Shown here in pieces: positions 1 through 7,212 of a stretch of DNA of 64,000 bases; position 1 is the stretch's first letter; each line of letters begins with the position of its first letter. The DNA is taken from positions 2,666,001-2,730,000 of the forward strand of contig NZ_CP041764.1 in NCBI RefSeq assembly GCF_009817885.1, read 5' to 3'. The DNA comes from Serratia rhizosphaerae. GTDB taxonomy: Bacteria > Pseudomonadota > Gammaproteobacteria > Enterobacterales > Enterobacteriaceae. The translations under genes were made by a program, and so were the position numbers. The notes under the pieces were generated by a model that worked only from the letters and a program-made list of their open reading frames with translations, had not been told where the DNA came from and made no database searches.

Positions 1-990
1 GGCGCGCAGTTCAGCGAAGCTGCCGATTGGCTTGCCGTCGACGGAAACCAGAATATCGCCTGCTTTGATTCCGGCCTTGGCCGCAGCGGATTTTGGCAGC
101 ACTTCGCTGACAAAGGCGCCGCGCTGCGCGTCGGTATTAAAGGCTTTGGCGATATCGGCGGTCATCTCGCTGCCCTTGATGCCCAGCAGGCCGCGTTTCA
201 CTTCGCCGAACTCGATCAGCTGCTGGCTCAGGTTCTGCGCCATATTGCTGGGGATGGCGAAGCCGATGCCGATATTGCCGCCGCCCGGCGCCAGAATGGC
301 GGTGTTGATGCCGATCAGTTCGCCATTGAGGTTCACCAGCGCGCCGCCGGAGTTGCCGCGGTTAATTGAGGCGTCGGTCTGGATAAAGTTCTCCAGGCCT
401 TCCAGGTTGAGGCCGCTGCGTCCCAGCGCGGAGATAATGCCGGAGGTGGCGGTTTGTCCCAGGCCAAACGGGTTGCCGACGGCGACGGCGAAGTCGCCGA
501 CGCGCAGTTTATCGGAATCGGCCATTTTCACCGCGGTCAGGTTCTTGGCGGTGATCTGCAGCAGCGCGATGTCGGTCTGTTCGTCGCGGCCAAGCAGTTT
601 GGCGTCGAACTCGCGGCCGTCATTCAGCTGCACTTTGATTTTGTCAGCGTTGGCGATAACGTGGTTGTTGGTAAGGATATAGCCTTTGGCCGCGTCGATA
701 ATCACGCCTGAGCCCAGACCTTCGAACGGACGAGAACTTTGCTTCTGTGTAGGGAAATTAGGGCCGAAGAAATATTTGAACTCTTCCGGCAAACGCTGGC
801 GCTGCACCTGGGTGCCTTCAATATGCACGCTGACCACGGCGGGTAAGACTTTTTCCAGCATCGGCGCCAGGCTTGGCAGCTGCTGCCCCTGAACGGCGAG
901 TGGCAAGGCCGCGTTGGCCACCGGTACGGAGGTAAGCGTCAGGCCAATGCTCATTGCTAATGCACTAAGAATTAACGACTTTTTTTTCAT
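1..990 (-). CDS. degQ: DegQ-type periplasmic serine endoprotease (partial, 3' end beyond window)
   Basis: HtrA-family protease that degrades and refolds damaged periplasmic proteins. About 330 codons are visible. A signal peptide occupies residues 1-27 (MKKK, hydrophobic core, ending ANA). The trypsin-like domain follows with the catalytic triad H110 (in NNHVI), D140 (in TDIAL) and S214 (in GNSGG), then most of the first PDZ domain before the left edge cuts the gene. The start is ATG at 990, with GAGAG about ten bases upstream. The short insert between the N-terminus and the protease core favours DegQ over DegP, and the position next to zapG matches enteric order, where degS normally follows. 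Degree of oligomerisation and regulation cannot be seen here. Confidence 0.93.
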   Translation of the reverse strand, partial: MKKKSLILSALAMSIGLTLTSVPVANAALPLAVQGQQLPSLAPMLEKVLPAVVSVHIEGTQVQRQRLPEEFKYFFGPNFPTQKQSSRPFEGLGSGVIIDAAKGYILTNNHVIANADKIKVQLNDGREFDAKLLGRDEQTDIALLQITAKNLTAVKMADSDKLRVGDFAVAVGNPFGLGQTATSGIISALGRSGLNLEGLENFIQTDASINRGNSGGALVNLNGELIGINTAILAPGGGNIGIGFAIPSNMAQNLSQQLIEFGEVKRGLLGIKGSEMTADIAKAFNTDAQRGAFVSEVLPKSAAAKAGIKAGDILVSVDGKPIGSFAELRA

Positions 991-1140
991 TGATTATAAC
1001 TCTCTCATTACCTGCCGGTGAAATTAATTAACCACTAAAGGTAAGGTTAAGACCGTGAGTTTGCGTCAGAAGTTCACCGCCAACATCCATTTAAGGCTTT
1101 AGGATAGCGCAGGAATTGCATCGGGGGGAGGGGGGAAATG

Positions 1141-1170
1141 CAAAAGCCCGCGCAAAATTTACGCGGGCTG
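1141..1170 (-). terminator. Intrinsic terminator of zapG
   Basis: An 8-base perfect stem, AGCCCGCG at 1145-1152 and CGCGGGCT at 1162-1169, lies just after the zapG stop. On the minus strand it is followed by TTTTG, a short U-tract. Confidence 0.7.
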
Positions 1171-1180
1171 AAAACGGCGG

Positions 1181-1579
1181 TCAGTCGCGGCGCGGCGCGC
1201 CACGCAGCAGACCGGAAGCGCCTTCGGAATAGTCGCGAGGCATTTCAACCGGCGCCTGATCGTTATCCGCTTCGGATTCGCTCAGACGATAACGGAACGG
1301 GTTTTCCTGCATCGGCAGGTCCGGCAGCAGGTTATTGGAGCTTTTCGCCATATGCTGATAGAGCTGGCGATAGTCGCGCGCCATGTTATCCAGCAGTTCC
1401 GCACTGCGGGCAAAATGGCCGACCAGTTCCTGACGGTACTCTTCCAGCTCGGTTTTGCTTTTATCCAGTTCGTTTTGCAAAACCTGTTGTTGACGTAGTT
1501 TACGGTTACCAAAGCGCATCGCTACCGCACCGATGACGATACCGACCACCAAACCAATCAGCGCATACTCCCAGGTCAT
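1181..1579 (-). CDS. zapG: ZapG/YhcB, inner-membrane cell-envelope division protein (DUF1043)
   Basis: The 132-residue product has the same length as E. coli YhcB/ZapG. One N-terminal membrane helix (about residues 5-21, ALIGLVVGIVIGAVAMRF) is followed by a long polar alpha-helical coiled coil (about 27-90) and a low-complexity acidic tail. In E. coli the protein links cell division and envelope/LPS synthesis; that role is taken from the family. The ATG start has AGGAG six bases upstream. It is transcribed divergently from zapE and in the same direction as degQ, with its own terminator between them. Confidence 0.93.
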   Translation of the reverse strand: MTWEYALIGLVVGIVIGAVAMRFGNRKLRQQQVLQNELDKSKTELEEYRQELVGHFARSAELLDNMARDYRQLYQHMAKSSNNLLPDLPMQENPFRYRLSESEADNDQAPVEMPRDYSEGASGLLRGAPRRD

Positions 1580-1844
1580 GATGACTCCTATTGTGACTTC
1601 GTTGTTCCGCAGGGATTTTTCACTTAATAATATCCACTATAACCGTTAACCTTGTCCGAGTGGAATCCTGAAGCGCTTTTACCTTGGCTTTTCCGGGGTT
1701 TTCAGTGGGCCGCAATGCGGGTAAATGTGGCGATAACCGGAAATATGACCGGTAACGCGCGGCTAAAATGGGCTAAATAAATTCTTTATCCGCGCTGCGC
1801 GTCAGCGGGCGCGGGCGGAGCGATTGCAGGGAACATTAGGCAAC

Positions 1845-2975
1845 ATGTATTCACCATCACCGTTAACACGTTACCAGCAGGCGCTGGACGCAGGCGATTA
1901 TCAGCCCGATGAGGTGCAGCGTCGGGCAGTCAGCCAGTTGGATGCCATTTATCAGCAGTTGATACAGCAAACGCCTGACGCGCCGGCAGCGGCCGGCGGT
2001 CTGCGCGGCAAGCTCAGCCGCTGGCTGGGGAAGAGCGGCCGTCCGATGGCGCAGCGCCCGGTGCAGGGGCTGTATATGTGGGGCGGCGTCGGACGCGGCA
2101 AAACCTGGCTGATGGATATGTTCTTCCACAGCCTGCCGGGGGAGCGTAAACTGCGGCTGCATTTCCACCGCTTTATGCTGCGGGTGCATGAAGAGCTGGC
2201 GCAGCTGCAGGGGCAGGAAAACCCGCTGGAGATTGTCGCCGACGGCTTCAAGGCGCAGGCGGACGTCTTGTGCTTTGACGAGTTCTTTGTTTCCGACATT
2301 ACCGACGCCATGCTGCTGGCGACGCTGCTGCAGGCGCTGTTCGCCCGCGGCATTACCCTGGTGGCCACCTCTAACATCCCGCCGGACGAGCTGTATCGCA
2401 ACGGCCTGCAGCGCGCACGCTTCCTGCCGGCCATCGATCTGATCAACGAATATTGCGACGTGATGAACGTGGACGCCGGCATAGACTATCGCCTGCGCAC
2501 CCTGACTCAGGCGCATCTCTACCTGACGCCGCTGAATGCGCAGACTCAACAGGCGCTGGACGATATCTTCAGCAAACTGGCGGGCAAGGGCGGCGATGAA
2601 TCGCCGCTGCTCGAGATCAATCACCGGCCGCTGCAGGCGCTGCGCGCTGCGGACGGCGTGCTGGCGGTGGATTTTCACACGCTGTGCGAAGAGGCGCGCA
2701 GTCAGCTGGATTACATCGCGCTGTCGCGCCTGTACCATAGCGTTATCCTGCATAACGTGCGGGTGATGGGGCCGCTGAAGGAGAGCACCGCGCGTCGTTT
2801 CCTGGCGCTGGTGGATGAGTTTTACGAGCGTCACGTCAAACTGGTGATCGCCGCCGAGGCGCCGATGTTCGACATTTACCAGGGCGAGCGGCTGAAGTTT
2901 GAGTACCAGCGCTGCCTGTCGCGTCTGCAGGAGATGCAGAGCGAAGAATATCTGAAGCTGCCGCACCTGCCGTGA
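1845..2975 (+). CDS. zapE: ZapE, division-associated AFG1-like ATPase
   Basis: Cytoplasmic P-loop ATPase of the AFG1/LACE1 family that associates with the Z-ring in E. coli and is needed for division under low oxygen or high temperature. Walker A is GGVGRGKT at about residues 80-87, Walker B is VLCFDEFF at about 141-148, and the sensor-like ATSNIPP and RNGLQRARF segments are conserved. The product is 376 residues, like E. coli ZapE. I chose ATG at 1845 because AGG precedes it by four bases and the protein then aligns with the family; a TTG at 1824 would add seven residues without support. The gene is monocistronic, divergent from zapG. Confidence 0.94.
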   Translation: MYSPSPLTRYQQALDAGDYQPDEVQRRAVSQLDAIYQQLIQQTPDAPAAAGGLRGKLSRWLGKSGRPMAQRPVQGLYMWGGVGRGKTWLMDMFFHSLPGERKLRLHFHRFMLRVHEELAQLQGQENPLEIVADGFKAQADVLCFDEFFVSDITDAMLLATLLQALFARGITLVATSNIPPDELYRNGLQRARFLPAIDLINEYCDVMNVDAGIDYRLRTLTQAHLYLTPLNAQTQQALDDIFSKLAGKGGDESPLLEINHRPLQALRAADGVLAVDFHTLCEEARSQLDYIALSRLYHSVILHNVRVMGPLKESTARRFLALVDEFYERHVKLVIAAEAPMFDIYQGERLKFEYQRCLSRLQEMQSEEYLKLPHLP

Positions 2976-3046
2976 TATCATCCGGGTCTCCACGTATCGG
3001 GGGCCCGCCTGATGCCGCTAAAATGCATTTTTCCTGTAAAAACTGT

Positions 3047-3075
3047 TCGATCTTTGCGGGTGACTTCTCTATAAT
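3047..3075 (+). promoter_or_regulatory. Putative sigma-70 promoter of rplM-rpsI
   Basis: A perfect -10 box TATAAT at 3070-3075 is preceded, after 17 bases, by TTCGAT at 3047-3052 as a weak -35. The sequence after the -10 (CTTGCGACCCCACG) resembles the E. coli rplM promoter region as I recall it. Transcription would begin near 3082. Confidence 0.7.
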
Positions 3076-3081
3076 CTTGCG

Positions 3082-3242
3082 ACCCCACGTTACAACAAAG
3101 TTTTTTTCCCAAAAACTTTATAGTGCCGGCAATGGCTATTCGAAGGGGTAGGTTTGCTGGACTTGATGGTCGTGTGAGCCTCAACTGTTTTCGAGCGTTT
3201 GGGTGTTCACCAACGTGTAACTAATTATTGGGTAAGCTTTTA
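3082..3242 (+). promoter_or_regulatory. rplM 5' leader, candidate L13 autoregulatory region
   Basis: This leader of about 160 bases precedes L13. It contains an A/T-only hairpin with a perfect 9-base stem, AAAGTTTTT at 3097-3105 and AAAAACTTT at 3111-3119. In E. coli, L13 is reported to repress its own operon through the rplM leader, so this is the likely target. The exact L13 contact is not visible from sequence. Confidence 0.5.
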
Positions 3243-3671
3243 ATGAAAACTTTTACAGCTAAACCAGAGACCGTAAAACGCGACTGGTACGTTGTTGATG
3301 CGAACGGTAAAACTTTGGGCCGTCTCGCTACTGAACTGGCTCGTCGTCTGCGCGGCAAGCATAAAGCGGAATACACCCCGCACGTTGATACCGGTGATTA
3401 CATCATCGTTCTGAACGCTGACAAAGTTGCTGTAACCGGCAACAAGCGTAACGACAAGATGTACTACCACCACACCGGCCACATCGGTGGTATCAAAGAA
3501 GCGACCTTTGAAGAGATGATTGCCCGCCGTCCTGAGCGTGTGATTGAAATCGCGGTTAAAGGCATGCTGCCAAAGGGTCCGTTGGGTCGTGCAATGTTCC
3601 GTAAACTGAAAGTTTACGCGGGCACCGAGCACAATCACGCGGCACAGCAACCGCAAGTTCTGGACATTTAA
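3243..3671 (+). CDS. rplM: 50S ribosomal protein L13
   Basis: The 142-residue protein has the same length as E. coli L13 and is nearly identical by eye, including the N-terminal MKTFTAKPE, the central GHIGGIK and the C-terminal HAAQQPQVLDI. It is an early-assembly protein that binds 23S rRNA domain II. ATG at 3243 is chosen because it gives the conserved N-terminus; an upstream TTG at 3228 is in frame but lacks support. The gap to rpsI is 15 bases, so the two genes are one operon. Confidence 0.98.
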   Translation: MKTFTAKPETVKRDWYVVDANGKTLGRLATELARRLRGKHKAEYTPHVDTGDYIIVLNADKVAVTGNKRNDKMYYHHTGHIGGIKEATFEEMIARRPERVIEIAVKGMLPKGPLGRAMFRKLKVYAGTEHNHAAQQPQVLDI

Positions 3672-3686
3672 TCGGGATTAATGGCA

Positions 3687-4079
3687 ATGGCTGAAAATCA
3701 ATACTACGGCACTGGTCGCCGCAAAAGCTCCGCCGCTCGCGTCTTTATCAAGCCGGGCAACGGTAACATCGTTATCAACCAGCGCAGCCTGGAACAGTAC
3801 TTCGGTCGCGAAACTGCCCGCATGGTAGTTCGCCAGCCGCTGGAACTGGTCGACATGGTTGGCAAACTGGATCTGTACATCACTGTTAAAGGTGGCGGCA
3901 TTTCCGGTCAAGCTGGCGCTATCCGCCACGGTATCACCCGTGCGCTGATGGAATACGACGAGACTCTGCGTTCTGAACTGCGTAAAGCTGGCTTCGTCAC
4001 TCGTGACGCTCGTCAGGTTGAACGTAAGAAAGTCGGCCTGCGTAAAGCACGTCGTCGTCCGCAGTTCTCCAAGCGTTAA
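3687..4079 (+). CDS. rpsI: 30S ribosomal protein S9
   Basis: The 130-residue protein starts MAENQYYGTGRRKSS and ends in the basic RRRPQFSKR tail that reaches toward the P-site tRNA, both as in E. coli S9. The start at 3687 is chosen over the in-frame ATG at 3681 because family members begin MAENQYYG. It is the second gene of the rplM-rpsI operon and is closed by a strong terminator. Confidence 0.98.
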   Translation: MAENQYYGTGRRKSSAARVFIKPGNGNIVINQRSLEQYFGRETARMVVRQPLELVDMVGKLDLYITVKGGGISGQAGAIRHGITRALMEYDETLRSELRKAGFVTRDARQVERKKVGLRKARRRPQFSKR

Positions 4080-4110
4080 TTTTTTCTGCTGCGGCGGAAC
4101 AAATTATGCG

Positions 4111-4140
4111 AAAAACCCGGTGCTTCACCGGGTTTTTTTA
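4111..4140 (+). terminator. Intrinsic terminator of rplM-rpsI
   Basis: CCCGGTG and CACCGGG form a 7-base perfect stem with a CTT loop (4116-4132), flanked by AAAAA on the left and followed by TTTTTTT. It should separate the ribosomal operon from sspA. Confidence 0.92.
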
Positions 4141-4465
4141 TGCCTGAAACGCCCTCCCTCCGGTGAAAAATCTGCGCGCTGCCAGACAAATAGTGATGAA
4201 ATCGCCGCCCGCTCCCCACAAAACGGGCAAAATCTGGTAAACTATCATCCACTTTTGCGCCTGTTCGCCGAGCAGTTGCCGCCAGTTACCTCCGAGGCCG
4301 CTTTCCAGACCCAAGGTTACCTGCGTGCTGCTGGCCTGCGGTCAAGATCATTCAGGATAGCGGCCTGATATTCCCAGACGTTTTCACTTTGCCGGGGGCA
4401 AGGTGCAAGCTACGGGGCTAAGTTGGCTATTCGCAGTATTTTCTAGATAAAACTTGGAGGTTTTC
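4141..4465 (+). other. sspA upstream region
   Basis: This stretch of 325 bases holds no convincing gene. A possible -10 element, TAAACT at 4238-4243, lies in a segment (CTGGTAAACTATCATCCA) that resembles the E. coli sspA promoter. That would leave an untranslated leader of about 215 bases ending in the strong GGAGG site before sspA. No clear -35 box is visible. Confidence 0.4.
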
Positions 4466-5107
4466 ATGGCTGTCGCTGCCAACAAACGTTCGGTAATGAC
4501 GCTGTTTTCTGGCCCGACCGACATTTTTAGCCATCAAGTACGTATCGTACTGGCGGAGAAAGGTGTCAGCGTCGAGATTGAGCAGGTTGAACCGGATAAC
4601 CTGCCACAGGATCTGATCGACCTCAATCCTTACCAAACGGTGCCGACGCTGGTCGATCGCGAGCTGACGCTGTATGAGTCCCGCATTATCATGGAATACC
4701 TGGACGAGCGTTTCCCGCATCCGCCGCTGATGCCGGTTTATCCGGTTGCGCGCGGTGAAAGCCGTCTGATGATGCTGCGTATCGAAAAGAACTGGTATTC
4801 GCTGATGTACAAGGTCGAGCAGAGCAGCGGCCAGGAAGCCGAGTCTGCCCGCCGTCAGCTGCGTGAAGAACTGCTGGCCATTGCGCCGATCTTTGCTCAG
4901 GCGCCGTATTTCATGAGCGAAGAGTTCAGCCTGGTAGATTGCTACCTGGCGCCGTTGCTGTGGCGTCTGCCGCAGTTGGGCATCGAACTGAACGGCGCCG
5001 GCTCCAAAGAGCTGAAAGGCTATATGACCCGCGTCTTCGAACGTGATGCGTTCCTGGCCTCGCTGACCGAAGCCGAGCGCGAAATGCGCCTGCACACTCG
5101 GGGTTAA
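4466..5107 (+). CDS. sspA: Stringent starvation protein A
   Basis: RNA-polymerase-associated protein with a glutathione-transferase fold that lacks GST activity. In E. coli it is required for acid tolerance and lowers H-NS levels in stationary phase. The thioredoxin-like half spans about residues 10-87 and the helical half about 92-205. The surface Pro84-His85-Pro86 motif, known to be essential for SspA function, is present. The product is 213 residues. ATG at 4466 follows a strong GGAGG by six bases. The gene is followed two bases later by sspB, so they form one operon. Confidence 0.97.
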   Translation: MAVAANKRSVMTLFSGPTDIFSHQVRIVLAEKGVSVEIEQVEPDNLPQDLIDLNPYQTVPTLVDRELTLYESRIIMEYLDERFPHPPLMPVYPVARGESRLMMLRIEKNWYSLMYKVEQSSGQEAESARRQLREELLAIAPIFAQAPYFMSEEFSLVDCYLAPLLWRLPQLGIELNGAGSKELKGYMTRVFERDAFLASLTEAEREMRLHTRG

Positions 5108-5109
5108 CC

Positions 5110-5604
5110 ATGGATATGTCGCAGATGACGCCGCGCCGCCCTTATCTGCTGCGGGCGTTTTATGACTGGCTGCTGGACAACCAGCTGACGCCACATCTGG
5201 TGGTCGACGTAACGCGCCCGGACGTTCAGGTGCCGATGGAGTTCGCGCGCGATGGTCAGATCGTTCTGAACATTGCGCCGCGCGCGGTCGGCAACCTGCA
5301 GCTGGGCGACAACGAAGTGAGTTTTAACGCCCGCTTCGGCGGCGTACCGCGTCAGGTACTGGTGCCGCTGGCTGCGGTACTGGCGATTTACGCCCGTGAG
5401 AACGGCGCGGGAACCATGTTCGAACCGGAAGCCGCTTACGATGAAAGCGAAGGCGCTTTCGACGAGCTGGAGACGGTGCCTTCCGAAAGCCTGATGTCGG
5501 TTATCGACGGCGACCGTCCTGACAACGGTGGCGATAACGACCCTGACGATGAGCCGCCGCAGCCGCCACGCGGCGGTCGCCCGGCGTTGCGCGTGGTTAA
5601 GTAA
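5110..5604 (+). CDS. sspB: Stringent starvation protein B, ClpXP adaptor
   Basis: Adaptor that binds ssrA-tagged peptides and the RseA N-terminal domain and delivers them to ClpXP. The 164-residue protein has the folded substrate-binding domain at about residues 4-110, an acidic, glycine-rich flexible linker (about 115-155), and the conserved ClpX-docking tail RPALRVVK at the extreme C-terminus. The ATG lies two bases after the sspA stop, implying translational coupling. A palindromic terminator follows. Confidence 0.97.
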   Translation: MDMSQMTPRRPYLLRAFYDWLLDNQLTPHLVVDVTRPDVQVPMEFARDGQIVLNIAPRAVGNLQLGDNEVSFNARFGGVPRQVLVPLAAVLAIYARENGAGTMFEPEAAYDESEGAFDELETVPSESLMSVIDGDRPDNGGDNDPDDEPPQPPRGGRPALRVVK

Positions 5605-5630
5605 GCGCTACGTCTGTTGAAGATTGAAAA

Positions 5631-5656
5631 GGTACAGCATGCTGTACCTTTTTTTA
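5631..5656 (+). terminator. Intrinsic terminator of sspAB
   Basis: The fully symmetric sequence GGTACAGCATGCTGTACC at 5631-5648 gives a strong stem and is followed by a run of seven to eight T. It closes the sspAB operon on the plus strand. Confidence 0.88.
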
Positions 5657-5718
5657 TTGGCTGAATCCGGGACAGAACACTGTGTTAATGTCCGAAGGCT
5701 TCTGCCGTAAAACGCCAT

Positions 5719-5752
5719 AAAAAAACGGCCTCCCGTCGGGGAAGCCGTTTGA
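5719..5752 (-). terminator. Intrinsic terminator of gltBD
   Basis: Read on the minus strand, AAACGGC and GCCGTTT arms flank a GC-rich inner stem (TTCCCCGACGGGAGG), followed by six T. It lies 29 bases after the gltD stop and faces the sspAB terminator. Confidence 0.85.
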
Positions 5753-5780
5753 CACCGTCTTTAAGCCGCGCGTGGCGAGG

Positions 5781-7199
5781 TTACACTTCCAGATAGTTCA
5801 GGATGCCGTCGGCGGCTTTACGCCCCTCGGCAATCGCCGTCACCACCAGATCGGAACCACGCACCGCATCGCCGCCGGCGAAGATCTTTGGATTGCTGGT
5901 CTGGAACGCGTTGTCGCTGCCTTCCGGTGCCACAATACGTCCCTGCTTGTCGAGCTGGACGTCATGCGCCGCCAGCCAGTTCATCGCATGTGGACGGAAG
6001 CCGAAGGCCATCACCACCGCATCGGCATCCAGCACGTGCTCAGAGCCTGGAACCGGCTCCGCCGCCTGACGGCCGTTAGCGTCCGGCTCGCCCAGCTGAG
6101 TACGCACCATTCTCACCCCGGCTACACGCCCGGCGGCGTTCAGCTCAATGCTGAGCGGCTGCAGGTTGAACTGGAACTCGACGCCTTCCTCCCGCGCGTT
6201 GGTCACTTCGCGCTTGGAGCCAGGCATATTCGCTTCATCGCGACGGTAGGCGCAGGTTACCTGCGTGGCGCCCTGACGGATGGAGGTGCGTACGCAGTCC
6301 ATCGCGGTATCGCCGCCGCCCAGCACCACCACGCGCTTGCCTTCCATGCTGACATACGGCTCCTGTTCAGCACTTTGGTAGCCCATCAGTTGCTTGGTGT
6401 TGGCAATCAGGAACGGCAGGGCGTCGTACACGCCCGGCGCATCTTCGTTGTCCAGGCCGCCGCGCATTGACTGATAGGTGCCGACGCCGAGGAACACCGC
6501 GTCGTACTCGTCAATCAGCGTATCCAGCGTAACGTCTTTGCCGATTTCAGTATTGAGCTGGAACTCGATGCCCATCTCGCTGAAGATTTCACGGCGTTTG
6601 ATCATCACCTCTTTCTCCAGCTTGAACGCCGGAATGCCGAAGGTCAGCAGGCCGCCGATCTCCGGATGGCGATCGTAGACTACGGCTTTCACGCCGTTGC
6701 GGGTCAGCACGTCGGCACAGGCCAGGCCGGCCGGGCCGGCGCCGACGATCGCCACGCGTTTGCCGGTCGGCTGGACGTGCGACATATCCGGTTTCCAGCC
6801 CATTTCGATGGCTTTATCGTTGATATAACGCTCGATATTGCCGATGGTCACCGCGCCGAACTCGTCGTTCAGCGTACAGGAGCCTTCACACAGGCGATCC
6901 TGCGGGCAGACGCGGCCGCACACTTCCGGCAGGCTATTGGTCTGGTGTGCCAGATCCGCCGCCTCCATGATGCGGCCCTCGTTCGCCAGCTTCAGCCAGT
7001 TCGGGATATAGTTGTGCACCGGGCACTTCCACTCGCAATACGGATTGCCGCAGGACAGACAGCGGTCCGCCTGCGCCTCGGCCTGCGAATCCGAAAACGG
7101 CTCGTAGATCTCCACGAAATCGATTTTACGGATCTTCAGCGGTTTCTTCGGCGGATCAACGCGCTGCAGGTCGATAAATTGATAAACATTCTGACTCAT
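5781..7199 (-). CDS. gltD: Glutamate synthase (NADPH) small (beta) subunit
   Basis: Takes electrons from NADPH through FAD and passes them to GltB for glutamate synthesis from glutamine and 2-oxoglutarate. The 472-residue length equals that of E. coli GltD. Cysteines C47, C50, C55, C59 and C94, C98, C104, C108 form the N-terminal iron-sulfur cluster motifs. The FAD dinucleotide-binding motif GAGPAG is at 153-158 and the NADPH-binding GGGDTA at 294-299. The ATG is 13 bases after the gltB stop, so the two are cotranscribed. Confidence 0.98.
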   Translation of the reverse strand: MSQNVYQFIDLQRVDPPKKPLKIRKIDFVEIYEPFSDSQAEAQADRCLSCGNPYCEWKCPVHNYIPNWLKLANEGRIMEAADLAHQTNSLPEVCGRVCPQDRLCEGSCTLNDEFGAVTIGNIERYINDKAIEMGWKPDMSHVQPTGKRVAIVGAGPAGLACADVLTRNGVKAVVYDRHPEIGGLLTFGIPAFKLEKEVMIKRREIFSEMGIEFQLNTEIGKDVTLDTLIDEYDAVFLGVGTYQSMRGGLDNEDAPGVYDALPFLIANTKQLMGYQSAEQEPYVSMEGKRVVVLGGGDTAMDCVRTSIRQGATQVTCAYRRDEANMPGSKREVTNAREEGVEFQFNLQPLSIELNAAGRVAGVRMVRTQLGEPDANGRQAAEPVPGSEHVLDADAVVMAFGFRPHAMNWLAAHDVQLDKQGRIVAPEGSDNAFQTSNPKIFAGGDAVRGSDLVVTAIAEGRKAADGILNYLEV

Positions 7200-7212
7200 T
7201 ATGACCTACCTC

